Assembly (NCBI GenBank): GCA_018824305.1
Contig: JAHJGM010000046.1
Location: 1-36,395 of the forward strand
Source of the DNA: a bacterium
Lineage (GTDB): Bacteria > Campylobacterota > Campylobacteria > Campylobacterales > Sulfurimonadaceae
Direction: 5' to 3'
DNA length: 36,395 nucleotides
Part shown: in pieces, positions 1-8,765 of the stretch
Position numbering within the stretch: position 1 is the stretch's first letter
Layout of the letters: every line of letters begins with the position of its first letter
Notes under the pieces: generated by a model
Databases searched by the model: none
Seen by the model: only the letters and a program-made list of their open reading frames with translations
What the model was told of the DNA's origin: nothing
Made by a program: the position numbers and the translations under genes

Positions 1-653
1 GTGTAGGTGTAGACATCAACTCGGCTTCGACCTCTCTTCTCTCTTTTGTCGCGGGCATCGGCGAAAAGATCGCTCAGAACATCATCGCGCACAAAAAAGA
101 AAACGGCAACTTTAAAAGCAAAGAGGAACTCTTACATGTAAAGGGTCTGGGCAAAAAAGCGTATGAGCAGGCAGCTGGTTTCATCCGCATCAAAGACACG
201 TCAAATCCTCTGCAAAACAGCGGCATACATCCCGAGAGTTTTGAGACAGCGAAGAAGTTACTTTCAATGGATCTGGACACCATAGACGTACAGATACTGA
301 GCAAAGAGTTACATGTAGGGGTAGAGACACTTAAAGACATAGTATTTGAACTCAAAAAGCCGGGCTTTGACCCAAGAGCGGAACTCCCAGCCATCCCTTT
401 TAAAGAGGGATTAAACGACATCAGCATGTTACATGTAGGGAGTTTCATCTCTGGAATTGTCAGAAACATCACGGATTTCGGAGCATTTGTAGATGTAGGA
501 CTAAAGAACGATGCACTGATTCATATCTCAAAGATGAGCCAAAAAAGGATCTCTCATCCGCTAGAGGTCTTAGCGCTCAACGAGTATCTGCCAAAGCTCG
601 AAGTCATAGAGATAGATAAGGAAAAAAACAGATTGAGTTTGAGTCTGATATAA
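1..653 (+). CDS. tex: Tex-like S1 RNA-binding transcription accessory protein, 3' part
   Basis: This is the C-terminal part of a Tex/YhgF-type nucleic-acid-binding protein. The reading frame is already open at base 3 and the start lies outside the window. The visible residues begin with the GVDINSAS stretch and the helix-hairpin-helix region (SFVAGIGEKIAQNI, then VKGLGKKAYEQAAGF, about 20-190). They end with an S1 domain (about 430-650) carrying the typical GSFISGIVRNITDFGAFVDV opening and the LIHISKMS loop. Tex proteins bind RNA/DNA and affect transcription and ribosome-related processes; the exact role differs between species and cannot be read here. Three TTACATGTA repeats lie within this short segment, all in the Leu-His-Val frame. 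The stop TAA at 651-653 is only 9 bp from the convergent stop of the next gene, and I see no clear terminator between them. Confidence 0.93.
   Translation, partial: VGVDINSASTSLLSFVAGIGEKIAQNIIAHKKENGNFKSKEELLHVKGLGKKAYEQAAGFIRIKDTSNPLQNSGIHPESFETAKKLLSMDLDTIDVQILSKELHVGVETLKDIVFELKKPGFDPRAELPAIPFKEGLNDISMLHVGSFISGIVRNITDFGAFVDVGLKNDALIHISKMSQKRISHPLEVLALNEYLPKLEVIEIDKEKNRLSLSLI
132..438. repeat. Three copies of the TTACATGTA repeat inside tex
   Basis: Copies lie at 132-141 (TTACATGTAA), 309-318 and 429-438 (both TTACATGTAG). Each is read as Leu-His-Val in the tex frame. They belong to the window-wide set described in the findings; three copies within about 300 bp is the densest cluster seen here. 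Confidence 0.6.
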
Positions 654-662
654 AAAAAGTAT

Positions 663-878
663 TTATCTTTTAGCCGGACGGCCGCCACTTTTGATACATG
701 CTTCCAGACTGGGATAAGATGTAAAGTTTTTAGTTTTATCATAGTATGTTCCACCGACAGGGTGACAGATCCCGCTTTTGCTTTTTTTGACAGGAGGGTT
801 GTCGTCTGCCAGTAAAACAGTGTTCAAAGAGATTGCTAATGACATCAATACTAGCAGTTGATTCAAAAATTTAAACAT
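663..878 (-). CDS. Small secreted protein with a conserved-looking Cys-pair module (unknown function)
   Basis: This 71-residue protein begins with a hydrophobic signal peptide (about residues 1-24, ending near LLADDN). A charged spacer (PPVKKSKS) follows, then a compact C-terminal module, SGICHPVGGTYYDKTKNF followed by TSYPSLEACIKSGGR. The two cysteines of the mature part could form one disulfide. I recall similar short modules of the GG-x-YYD-x-TKNFT type in proteobacterial secreted proteins, alone or attached to nucleases, but I cannot assign a function. The gene converges on tex with a 9-bp gap and is followed upstream by tRNA-Leu. The ribosome binding site is weak (AGAGTAG just before ATG). 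It is accepted as real because signal peptide, spacer and module form a coherent protein. Confidence 0.72.
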   Translation of the reverse strand: MFKFLNQLLVLMSLAISLNTVLLADDNPPVKKSKSGICHPVGGTYYDKTKNFTSYPSLEACIKSGGRPAKR

Positions 879-1012
879 ATCTACTCTTTTTTTGTACGAT
901 TTTCAAAATCTTAGTGTTTACGATGATACTTTTTTTTGGATTAACTTAGACTAAAATATTTTTATTTGCTTTGATTGTTTGTAAAATTTATGGAAGTGTA
1001 GATGAGTTGTTG

Positions 1013-1095
1013 TGGTACCACCGGCCGGAATCGAACCGGCACTCTCGCGAACCGGATTTTGAATCCGGCGTGTCTACCAATTTCACCACGGTGGC
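1013..1095 (-). tRNA. tRNA-Leu (anticodon CAA)
   Basis: Read on the minus strand, the sequence folds as a class II tRNA. The acceptor 5' arm GCCACCG (1095 downwards) pairs with CGGTGGT, with a G-U pair at 1-72. The D arm contains GGTAGACAC and the anticodon stem is CCGGA/TCCGG around the loop TTCAAAA, giving anticodon CAA, which decodes UUG. A short variable arm and the T arm GCCGGTTCGATTCCGGC follow. CCA is encoded at 1013-1015. The length is 83 nt. A TATTAT box on the minus strand at 1108-1113 could be its -10 element. Confidence 0.95.
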
Positions 1096-1186
1096 AACAA
1101 GAGTGGAATAATATATTTATTTAGCTTAAAATAGTGTAAATTAACAAAATAGTATTGATTTGACGATATTATAGGCAAATAATTTA

Positions 1187-1203
1187 TGGAACTTTTTTTG
1201 CTT
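1187..1203 (+). promoter_or_regulatory. Sigma54 (RpoN)-type promoter of flgL
   Basis: TGGAAC at 1187-1192 and TTGCTT at 1198-1203 have exactly the GG-N10-GC spacing (GG 1188-1189, GC 1200-1201) required for the -24/-12 elements. They match the epsilonproteobacterial form TTGGAAC...TTGCTT. The expected transcription start near 1213 leaves a leader of about 23 nt before flgL. In Campylobacter and Helicobacter the hook-associated genes are RpoN/FlgR-dependent, which fits. Confidence 0.75.
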
Positions 1204-1235
1204 TTACATGGCATGAAGACTCTCGGAGGTGCTAT

Positions 1236-3680
1236 ATGCGCATAACGCAAAGTATGTATGCTAATACTCAAAATGCAGACAGAAACAAGGTTGATAACAA
1301 GCTTTTTGACGTAAATAAGCAGATATCATCCGGTTCAAAAATCAAATATGCATACGAGTCACCTACTACTTTTGCAAATACTTTGAGACTAGACGATGAG
1401 ATAAATACCTTTGATCAGGTAACTACCAGCGTTGAGAGCGGTTTGAAATTTTCTCAGCAAACGGACTCTACCATCGGTGAATTTACCAAGACTCTTGACC
1501 AATTTAAAACAAAACTCATCCAATCGGCTTCGGATGCAAACTCTCCTGCGAGTATGGCTGCACTTGCGGGTGAGATGCGCGGGATAGAAAAACAGCTAAG
1601 AAATCTGGCGAATACTTCCATTAACGGTCAATATCTGTTTTCTGGTTCTCTTGTGGATCAAAAACCGATAGATAACAAGGGTAACTACCTTGGAAACGAT
1701 GAGTCTATGACATCGTTTTTGGGTTCGAATGTGCGTCAGCCTTACAATGTTACGGGTCAAGACCTGTTCTTAGGACAGGAGAGTACGCAAAAAAGAAAGA
1801 TCACGACCAATGTACAGCATCTCAATCAATCAGAACTCTTTCCTGATGTCATGATAGACCCTATCCGTCAAAGAAGCAGCGGTACACAAAAGTTTATAAC
1901 GGTAGACGATACCATCAGAGACCTTATGGGCGATACCGATAACATCGCCAATACGACAGATACCCAAAACCATTTTTATATCAGCGGAACGAGCCATAAC
2001 GGTTCTAGCTTCAAAACGACTATAGATATGAGAGATGACGAGTCCGTCGGCGATCTTCTTAACAATATCGGAAAAGCCTACGGCAATACGTCCACAAACA
2101 AGGTCGTAAAAGTATCGCTGAACGATTACGGACAGATCGAGATAGAAGATGCACTTGCTGGAAGTTCCAAACTTGATTTTCATATACTTTCGAACATAGA
2201 TGTAAACGGTCCGGCGACAAATCTCAACTACCTGAACACAAACGGTACAAAAGTCGTAGAGTTTACAAAAAGCGAAATATCCAATTATCAGACGACGATA
2301 GGACAGCAAAGAGACCAGTTTAATCCCGATAGTTTTATGTTAAATATGGACCTAAGGACAAAATCCGGAGAATTGGCTACATATATCACTCCGTTAAAAG
2401 AGATATTCAGGTCCGATATTGATTCCATAACTCTAGGCGGAACAAAAACCGATGGAGCGCCTATGGAAAGTAATACTGCAGATACGCCTCCCGTACCGAT
2501 TCCTACTCTCTTTAACATTACTGATACTACAACGGTGGAAGATCTCGTTAATGCCATCAAATCATCATATCAGGTCGCAGGGGATGATCTAAACGTCAAT
2601 CTCTCAAACGGACGTATAAATTTTTCTACGAAATCAGGTCAAGACAAGATAAACATCAATCTTTCATCTAATGATGCGAGCAGTAATCCTATAGAAGCGC
2701 TTACGCCAAATGCGAGTATTTGTTACGATGATTGTAAGTTTAAAAAAGCAGGCAATCGTCTTTTGTCAAATGTAGTGCAGATAGTCAAAGCTGACAACGC
2801 TTTTGCCACAGCCAGTACGAAACTTTCTGAAGTATCGGGTGCTTCACCTTTTGTAGATAGTGCCACAGGTGTCACACAACAGTTGAAACTCGATGGTATA
2901 GATATCAATGGAAACCATTTCACCGCTCAGATCGATATAGCACAAGGCGGGTCTACTTTCTCAGTTGACGGCGGGGTGACGAACTATAATATATATGATA
3001 TAGAAGTTCCGAGAAAAGCCGTCAATGGTAACAATATGACATACAAACAGCTCTCCGACGTCATAAATATGGTGGTGAGCGGAGTCCTTCCTGCTTCGAC
3101 CAATAATCCCGATGATTATGATACTGCCATCGCCAGTGCAGATAATAAATCATCCGTGAAGTTGGATGCAAAAGGTCAGATCAATTTTGAACAAAACGAT
3201 ACGAAGATCACAAAAGCGGACATATCGCTCTATGACGTCAATAGTGCAAATCTTGCGGCAAACAGTTCATCACTCAGATTTAATGCCAATAGTTCTATCA
3301 CAATCAGCGATCCGAAAACAGACTTTTTTGCAGCCATAGACGAGGTCATAAAATCTGTCGAACAGAATAAATCCGCAGCGAATGACAAAACGGGCGATCT
3401 TAGAAACGTAGGGATCCAAAATGCCATACAGGTCGTAGATGATCTCAACGATCACGTTGCCAGAGAACAATCAAAGTCAGGGGTTCAGTCCCAATCTCTT
3501 CAGGCAGCTTCAGACCGTACGAAAATGCTTGTAGCAAGTGCGAAAGGGATGCGTTCGGATGTGATCGATACCGACATAGCTGATGCTACGATGAAGTTAA
3601 ATCAGTTGCAGCTGAACAATCAGGCTATCTATTCGACAATAGGAAAAGTGTCAAAACTTTCTCTGGTCAATTATCTATAG
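1236..3680 (+). CDS. flgL: Flagellar hook-associated protein 3 (hook-filament junction)
   Basis: FlgL forms the ring of subunits between the hook and the flagellin filament and is exported by the flagellar type III apparatus. The N-terminal D0/D1 helices (residues 1-150) contain MRITQSMYANTQ, the NKQISSGSKI turn and the NGQYLFSGS motif. The C-terminal D1/D0 helices (about 700-814) end in MKLNQLQLNNQAIYSTIGKV, typical of the flagellin/HAP3 superfamily. The middle, about 550 residues, is a variable surface region. At 814 residues it is far longer than the enteric protein (about 300) but like Campylobacter FlgL (about 750). The start is ATG at 1236 with GGAGGT at 1225-1230. The gene stands alone between a sigma54-type promoter and a terminator. 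Cys496 and Cys500 (CYDDC) in the variable region are unusual for a flagellar axial protein. Confidence 0.93.
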   Translation: MRITQSMYANTQNADRNKVDNKLFDVNKQISSGSKIKYAYESPTTFANTLRLDDEINTFDQVTTSVESGLKFSQQTDSTIGEFTKTLDQFKTKLIQSASDANSPASMAALAGEMRGIEKQLRNLANTSINGQYLFSGSLVDQKPIDNKGNYLGNDESMTSFLGSNVRQPYNVTGQDLFLGQESTQKRKITTNVQHLNQSELFPDVMIDPIRQRSSGTQKFITVDDTIRDLMGDTDNIANTTDTQNHFYISGTSHNGSSFKTTIDMRDDESVGDLLNNIGKAYGNTSTNKVVKVSLNDYGQIEIEDALAGSSKLDFHILSNIDVNGPATNLNYLNTNGTKVVEFTKSEISNYQTTIGQQRDQFNPDSFMLNMDLRTKSGELATYITPLKEIFRSDIDSITLGGTKTDGAPMESNTADTPPVPIPTLFNITDTTTVEDLVNAIKSSYQVAGDDLNVNLSNGRINFSTKSGQDKININLSSNDASSNPIEALTPNASICYDDCKFKKAGNRLLSNVVQIVKADNAFATASTKLSEVSGASPFVDSATGVTQQLKLDGIDINGNHFTAQIDIAQGGSTFSVDGGVTNYNIYDIEVPRKAVNGNNMTYKQLSDVINMVVSGVLPASTNNPDDYDTAIASADNKSSVKLDAKGQINFEQNDTKITKADISLYDVNSANLAANSSSLRFNANSSITISDPKTDFFAAIDEVIKSVEQNKSAANDKTGDLRNVGIQNAIQVVDDLNDHVAREQSKSGVQSQSLQAASDRTKMLVASAKGMRSDVIDTDIADATMKLNQLQLNNQAIYSTIGKVSKLSLVNYL

Positions 3681-3691
3681 CAAACTGTCAT

Positions 3692-3718
3692 AAAAGTAGC
3701 TTTGAGGCTGCTTTTTTT
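3692..3718 (+). terminator. Rho-independent terminator after flgL
   Basis: AAAAGTAGC (3692-3700), loop TTTGAG, then GCTGC and a run of T (3712-3718). The stem has one T-G wobble and extends through A-T pairs into the T tract. It isolates flgL from ftsK. Confidence 0.75.
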
Positions 3719-3726
3719 GATATACT
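3718..3726 (+). promoter_or_regulatory. Likely extended -10 promoter of ftsK
   Basis: TGATATACT (TG-N-TATACT, box at 3721-3726) lies directly behind the flgL terminator and 30 bp before the ftsK start. The upstream T-rich stretch is typical of epsilonproteobacterial housekeeping promoters, which lack a strong -35. Confidence 0.45.
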
Positions 3727-3755
3727 CCATTTTATTTTAACTATAGGATTTTTCA

Positions 3756-6038
3756 TTGCGAAATGCATTATTTATTATATTTTTTGGTATTTTGATCTAC
3801 TTGGGAGTTTCCACTGCCGTGGCTGATAGCTCCGTTATTGGCAAGTTCGGTGCCAGTTTTGCCATCTTTAACCATACATATTTCGGTTATCTCTCTTTTG
3901 CGTATCCTTTTTTCCTGCTCTATCCGTTATATGTCCAATACAGATATCCGACATTCGATTCAAGACGATTAGAGCTCGTCTTGGCATCCATACTTCTCTT
4001 CTTCTCATTCATGATTCTACAGGGGATTTTGGTAAATAATGAGCTAAGAGGCAAGTTCGGCGCTGATTTTGTAGAGTTTTTATCTCCGTTTATCGGTTTG
4101 TTCGGTGTTTGGGTGTTTTGGTTTATATCGACTTCTGTTGCAGTGACGATCTTTTTTGAAAAGAGTTTTCAAGAGTTTATCTCTCCTTTTGTCAACAGAT
4201 TCGCATCATTGCAAAACAGTATGGATGCAAGAAAAGAGAAAAAAGAGCTTGAAAAAGAGGCACGCAAAAAAGCTGAGATCAAGTATGATGAAAAGCCCGA
4301 AGTAAAGCAAAACAGTTACATGTATGAAGAGATGCAGGATGATTATGTCGATGAACTGGACCAACCCGCTTATCTTAGAGCAAAAAATGACATCGACGAT
4401 GCTCCTTTTGAGATAAAACTAATAAAAAAAGATGAAGTAGCAGAGAATGATTATGAAAAAGAGAGCTATATAGAAGATGAGATCGAGATCATCGATGAAA
4501 TGCCGCACGATGATACGAACATAGTCTCGCTTGCAAAAAAAGTCAAAGACCAAAAGAGTGCTGCGGTAGTCGTTGAAGAGTTGGAAGAGAATGCAAAGCT
4601 TCTGGAGAGCATTGAAAAAGGGAGTGTTGAAAAACCAAAGAATTTTAAACTTCCATCGGTGAATTTCCTTCAAAAACCACCCGCCAAAGCAAATACTGTC
4701 GATGAAGCGGAGCTGGATGACAAGATAAAAGACTTGATAGAAAAACTTGCACATTTTAACATCGACGGCGATGTCATACGCACATACGCAGGTCCTGTCG
4801 TCTCTACTTTTGAGTTTAAACCTGCAGCAAACGTCAAAGTCTCTAAGATTTTGGGATTACAAGATGACCTTGCAATGGCTCTTCGTGCACAGACGATCCG
4901 TATCCAAGCGCCGATCCCGGGAAAAGACGTAGTAGGGATAGAGATACCGAATAAAACTGTAGAAACCATATATTTAAGAGATCTGATAGAGAGCGATCTG
5001 TTTCAACAGTCCAAATCTCCGTTAACGATCATACTCGGGAAAGATATAGTAGGCAAACCCTTTATAACCGATCTTAAAAAACTGCCGCATCTTCTCATCG
5101 CAGGAACGACGGGAAGCGGTAAAAGTGTCGGTATCAACTCGATGATACTTAGTCTTTTATACAAAAACTCGCCCGATCAGCTTCGTCTATTGATGATAGA
5201 CCCTAAGATGCTTGAATTTTCTATCTATAATGATATTCCTCATCTGTTGACGCCTGTCATCACAAAAGCCAAACAGGCAGTAGTGGCACTCAACAATATG
5301 GTCTGCGAGATGGAGCGACGTTACGAGATGATGAGTGACACCCGTACTAAAAATATAGAAAACTTCAATGAGAAGATGAAAAAAGAGGGCGGTAAAGAGC
5401 TTCCATACATTGTCGTTATCATAGACGAACTTGCAGACTTGATGATGACAAGCGGAAAAGATGTAGAACACTCCATAGCAAGGCTTGCACAGATGGCAAG
5501 GGCTGCGGGAATACATTTGGTCGTAGCGACACAGCGTCCGTCTGTGGATGTCGTAACGGGACTCATCAAAGCCAACCTTCCATCTCGCATCAGTTATAGA
5601 GTAGGTCAGAAGATAGACAGTAAGATCATTTTAGACCAACAGGGTGCAGAGTCACTTTTAGGACGCGGAGATATGCTCTTTACACCTCCGGGTTCAACTG
5701 GGCTTGTACGTCTTCATGCTCCTTGGAGTACGGAAGAAGAGATCGAGACTATTGTCGATTTTATCAAGTCTCAGCGTGAGCCGGATTATGATAAAAGCTT
5801 CTTATTAGAAGACAGCGAACTTTCTAAAGGCGGCGGTTCCAATGAAGTGTATGAAGAGCTTGATCCATTATATGAAGAAGCGAAGAATATCATCTTGAGC
5901 GAACAGAAGACATCTATCTCTTATCTTCAAAGAAGGTTGCAGATTGGTTACAATAGATCTGCCAATGTTATTGAACAATTGGAACAAAACGGGGTATTAT
6001 CTAAGCCAAACTCAAAAGGCATCAGAGATATCATATAA
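3756..6038 (+). CDS. ftsK: FtsK/SpoIIIE-type DNA translocase
   Basis: A septal, membrane-anchored ATPase that pumps chromosomal DNA during division and helps resolve dimers at dif through XerC/D-type recombinase (XerH in this phylum). There are four N-terminal membrane segments (about residues 2-23, 36-60, 71-92 and 105-130). A charged, acidic linker (about 150-310) follows, then the motor domain with Walker A GTTGSGKSVG (about 449-458) and Walker B VVIIDELADLMM (about 550-561). The C-terminal winged-helix gamma domain (about 695-760) recognises KOPS-like sequences. At 760 residues it is a short-linker FtsK, usual for Campylobacterota. The start is TTG at 3756, with AGGAT 7 bp upstream; it begins at the first membrane helix and no better ATG exists. 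The gene appears monocistronic. Confidence 0.95.
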   Translation: MRNALFIIFFGILIYLGVSTAVADSSVIGKFGASFAIFNHTYFGYLSFAYPFFLLYPLYVQYRYPTFDSRRLELVLASILLFFSFMILQGILVNNELRGKFGADFVEFLSPFIGLFGVWVFWFISTSVAVTIFFEKSFQEFISPFVNRFASLQNSMDARKEKKELEKEARKKAEIKYDEKPEVKQNSYMYEEMQDDYVDELDQPAYLRAKNDIDDAPFEIKLIKKDEVAENDYEKESYIEDEIEIIDEMPHDDTNIVSLAKKVKDQKSAAVVVEELEENAKLLESIEKGSVEKPKNFKLPSVNFLQKPPAKANTVDEAELDDKIKDLIEKLAHFNIDGDVIRTYAGPVVSTFEFKPAANVKVSKILGLQDDLAMALRAQTIRIQAPIPGKDVVGIEIPNKTVETIYLRDLIESDLFQQSKSPLTIILGKDIVGKPFITDLKKLPHLLIAGTTGSGKSVGINSMILSLLYKNSPDQLRLLMIDPKMLEFSIYNDIPHLLTPVITKAKQAVVALNNMVCEMERRYEMMSDTRTKNIENFNEKMKKEGGKELPYIVVIIDELADLMMTSGKDVEHSIARLAQMARAAGIHLVVATQRPSVDVVTGLIKANLPSRISYRVGQKIDSKIILDQQGAESLLGRGDMLFTPPGSTGLVRLHAPWSTEEEIETIVDFIKSQREPDYDKSFLLEDSELSKGGGSNEVYEELDPLYEEAKNIILSEQKTSISYLQRRLQIGYNRSANVIEQLEQNGVLSKPNSKGIRDII
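4316..4325. repeat. TTACATGTA repeat copy (ftsK)
   Basis: TTACATGTAT within the linker-coding part of ftsK. This is the only coding copy not in the Leu-His-Val frame; here it is read as Ser-Tyr-Met-Tyr. Confidence 0.5.
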
Positions 6039-6040
6039 AA

Positions 6041-6103
6041 AGTGTTACTAAAATAAACAGTTTTTTGCAAATATAACGATTAAGTGTTTATATTTGTAAC
6101 ACT
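6041..6103. promoter_or_regulatory. Inverted repeats upstream of acnB, candidate operator
   Basis: AGTGTT occurs at 6083-6088 and its inverse AACACT at 6098-6103, a 21-bp dyad ending about 27 bp before the -10 box. A further copy, AGTGTTAC at 6041-6048, is the exact 8-bp complement of GTAACACT at 6096-6103. Two half-sites pointing one way and one the other suggest a regulator site controlling acnB, or a loop. The regulator is unknown. Confidence 0.35.
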
Positions 6104-6129
6104 GTTAATTTCAGAGTTACTTTTTCAGT

Positions 6130-6135
6130 TATAAT
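6130..6135 (+). promoter_or_regulatory. -10 box of the acnB promoter
   Basis: TATAAT at 6130-6135 is preceded by a T-rich tract and lies 32-37 bp before the acnB start codon. There is no recognisable -35, which is usual for housekeeping sigma in this phylum. Confidence 0.55.
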
Positions 6136-6167
6136 CTTCTAAATAAAAATTATATGCAGGAGTCATG

Positions 6168-8720
6168 ATGACTTTTATCGAAGATTATAAAGCTCACGTT
6201 GTTGAGCGTGCAGAGTTGGGTGTTCCTCCACTTCCACTTTCAGCTGAACAAACAGCACAGTTAATAGAGATGATTAAAAAAGGTGAGGGCGACACTAGTT
6301 TCAATGTCGACCTTCTGACAAATCGTGTTTCTCCTGGTGTTGATGATGCAGCTTACGTCAAAGCAGCGTTTTTAAATGATGTTACACAAGAAAACGTCAA
6401 AGTTGGTTCGATCACTCCTGAACAAGCGGTGACAATGCTGGGTATGATGCTTGGCGGATACAATGTAAAACCTATGGTAGACGCATTGAAATCTAGCAAT
6501 GCTAACGTTGTTAAAGCTGCAGTAGAGTCACTAAAACACACATTGCTCGTATACGATATGTTCAACGATGTATTGGAATTACACAAAGCGGGTAATGCTG
6601 CAGCGACAGAAGTTATGACTTCATGGGCAAATGCTGAGTGGTTTACTTCTAAACCTGCTTTAGCTGAAGAGATCACTGTAACGGTATATAAAGTTCCTGG
6701 TGAGACAAATACGGATGACCTTTCTCCGGCAAGTGAAGCGTTTACTCGTTCAGATATCCCTTTACACGCAAACTCTATGCTTACGGCTAAGATGCAAAAC
6801 CCGATCGAGACTATCGCAAAATTAAAAGAAGCAGGACATCCTGTTGCTTATGTCGGTGATGTCGTAGGTACCGGTTCGTCTAGAAAATCAGGTGTAAACT
6901 CTGTTCAATGGCACATGGGTGAAGATATGCCGGGGATTCCTAACAAACGTACAGGCGGTGTTGTTCTTGGAAGTATTATCGCTCCTATTTTCTTTGCTAC
7001 ATGTGAAGATTCAGGTGCACTTCCGTTAGAGCTTGATGTTACACAAATGGAAACGGGTGACGTTGTTACTATCTATCCATACAAAGGTGAAGCGCACAAA
7101 GATGGTAAATGTATCGCTACATTTAAACTAAATCCAAACACTATTACTGATGAAGTTCGTGCTGGTGGACGTATTCCGTTGATCATTGGTCGCGGTTTGA
7201 CTACAAAAGCTCGTACAGCTCTTGGAATGCCTACGGATGAGATATTCTTACGTCCTGAGCAACCTGCAGATAACGGCAAAGGTTTCACACTAGCGCAAAA
7301 AATGGTCGGTAAAGCTTGTGGTATGGCCGGTGTCAAACCGGGTATGTACGTTGAGCCTGTTACTTCGACTGTCGGTAGCCAAGATACGACTGGTCCAATG
7401 ACTCGTGATGAGATCAAAGAACTTGCATCACTTGGTTTTTCTGCTGACCTTGTAATGCAGTCATTTTGTCATACAGCGGCTTATCCAAAACCATCAGACG
7501 TTAAAATGCACCATACACTGCCTGATTTTATTTCAAATCGTGGCGGTATCGCACTTCGTCCGGGTGATGGAGTTATCCACTCATGGTTAAACAGAATGGT
7601 GCTTCCGGATACTGTAGGTACCGGTGCAGACAGCCATACTCGTTTTCCAATCGGGATCTCTTTCCCTGGCGGTTCAGGAATCGTTGCATTCGCGGGTGTT
7701 ACCGGAAGTATGCCTTTAACTATGCCTGAGTCTGTACTTGTTCGTTTTAGCGGAGAGTTACAACCGGGTATCACTTTACGTGACCTTGTTAATGCTATTC
7801 CTCACCAAGCGATCAAAGAGGGTTTACTTACTGTTGAGAAAAAAGGTAAGAAAAACATTTTCGCAGGACGTATTTTGGAGATAGAGGGTCTTCCTACTCT
7901 AAAATGTGAGCAAGCATTCGAGCTTTCCGATGCATCTGCTGAGCGTTCTGCAGCTGCATGTACGGTTAAACTGGACAAAGAGCCTGTAATCGAATACATC
8001 AAGTCTAATATCGTTCTTTTAGAGCAGATGATAGAAGCTGGTTATGAAGACAAACGTACGATCGCTAGAAGAATCGAGAAAATGAAAGAGTGGTTGGCTA
8101 ACCCGACACTTATGGAAGCAGATAAAGATGCCGAGTATGCAGCCATCATCAACATAGATCTTAACGAGATCAAAGAGCCGATCTTGGCTTGTCCTAACGA
8201 TCCGGATGACGTAGCGACATTGACTGAGATCTTGGCTGATCCTAAACGTCCACATATCATCAACGAAGTATTTGTCGGTTCATGTATGACAAATATCGGT
8301 CACTACCGTGCTCTTGGTGAAGTTTTAAGAGGCGAGGGTGCTGTTCCGACTCGTCTATGGGTTTGTCCTCCGACAAGAATGGATGAGAAACAACTGACAG
8401 AAGAGGGTTACTACGCTGTTTACGGTACTGCAGGTGCTAGAACAGAGATCCCTGGATGTTCACTATGTATGGGTAACCAAGCTCGTGTGGGTGATGGTGC
8501 GGTAGTTTTCTCTACTTCGACTCGTAACTTTGATAACCGTTTAGGAAAAGATGCTCAAGTGTATCTTGGTTCTGCTGAGCTTGCTGCTGTTTGTGCGATG
8601 CTTGGATATTTACCGACGAAAGAGGAGTACTTAAACATAGTACCTCAAAAAATCGGCGGTAAAGAAGCAAATATCTACAAATATCTCAACTTCAACCTTA
8701 TAAAAGACTACAAACTGTAA
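6168..8720 (+). CDS. acnB: Bifunctional aconitate hydratase 2 / 2-methylisocitrate dehydratase (aconitase B)
   Basis: It interconverts citrate and isocitrate via cis-aconitate using a labile [4Fe-4S] cluster in the cytoplasm. The protein follows E. coli AcnB along its whole length (850 versus 865 residues). The N-terminal HEAT-like domain ([18 protein letters not shown]) comes first. The swivel domain ([26 protein letters not shown]) precedes the catalytic domains, which is the AcnB order. Cluster ligands are Cys707 (VGSCMTN), Cys765 and Cys768 ([12 protein letters not shown]). The start is taken as the second of two adjacent ATGs (6168) because AGGAG at 6158-6162 is 5 bp from it and only 2 bp from the first (6165). 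In an organism running the reductive TCA cycle it would work from citrate/isocitrate in either direction. It is monocistronic, between its own promoter and a hairpin terminator. Confidence 0.97.
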   Translation: MTFIEDYKAHVVERAELGVPPLPLSAEQTAQLIEMIKKGEGDTSFNVDLLTNRVSPGVDDAAYVKAAFLNDVTQENVKVGSITPEQAVTMLGMMLGGYNVKPMVDALKSSNANVVKAAVESLKHTLLVYDMFNDVLELHKAGNAAATEVMTSWANAEWFTSKPALAEEITVTVYKVPGETNTDDLSPASEAFTRSDIPLHANSMLTAKMQNPIETIAKLKEAGHPVAYVGDVVGTGSSRKSGVNSVQWHMGEDMPGIPNKRTGGVVLGSIIAPIFFATCEDSGALPLELDVTQMETGDVVTIYPYKGEAHKDGKCIATFKLNPNTITDEVRAGGRIPLIIGRGLTTKARTALGMPTDEIFLRPEQPADNGKGFTLAQKMVGKACGMAGVKPGMYVEPVTSTVGSQDTTGPMTRDEIKELASLGFSADLVMQSFCHTAAYPKPSDVKMHHTLPDFISNRGGIALRPGDGVIHSWLNRMVLPDTVGTGADSHTRFPIGISFPGGSGIVAFAGVTGSMPLTMPESVLVRFSGELQPGITLRDLVNAIPHQAIKEGLLTVEKKGKKNIFAGRILEIEGLPTLKCEQAFELSDASAERSAAACTVKLDKEPVIEYIKSNIVLLEQMIEAGYEDKRTIARRIEKMKEWLANPTLMEADKDAEYAAIINIDLNEIKEPILACPNDPDDVATLTEILADPKRPHIINEVFVGSCMTNIGHYRALGEVLRGEGAVPTRLWVCPPTRMDEKQLTEEGYYAVYGTAGARTEIPGCSLCMGNQARVGDGAVVFSTSTRNFDNRLGKDAQVYLGSAELAAVCAMLGYLPTKEEYLNIVPQKIGGKEANIYKYLNFNLIKDYKL

Positions 8721-8728
8721 TCACTTCT

Positions 8729-8765
8729 TTTACATGTAAGCAAAAGCTTACATGTAAGCCTTTTT
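8729..8765. terminator. Bidirectional terminator made of two TTACATGTAA repeats
   Basis: TTACATGTAAGC (8730-8741), loop AAAA, then GCTTACATGTAA (8746-8757) give a perfect 12-bp stem. It is followed by TTTTT at 8761-8765 on the plus strand and preceded by a C/T-rich tract that gives A/G-rich DNA on the other strand. It sits between convergent acnB and lolA and overlaps the lolA stop by two bases. Each arm contains a full copy (8730-8739, 8748-8757) of the repeat found elsewhere in the window. Confidence 0.75.

Noticed and set aside
1830-2309. 159-codon open frame on the minus strand inside flgL
   Set aside because: Shadow frame opposite a coherent flagellar protein, with no recognisable domain.
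2688-2760. Possible foreign insertion in the middle of flgL because of its length and the CYDDC motif
   Set aside because: The frame is continuous, and long variable central domains are normal for FlgL in this phylum; there are no flanking repeats.
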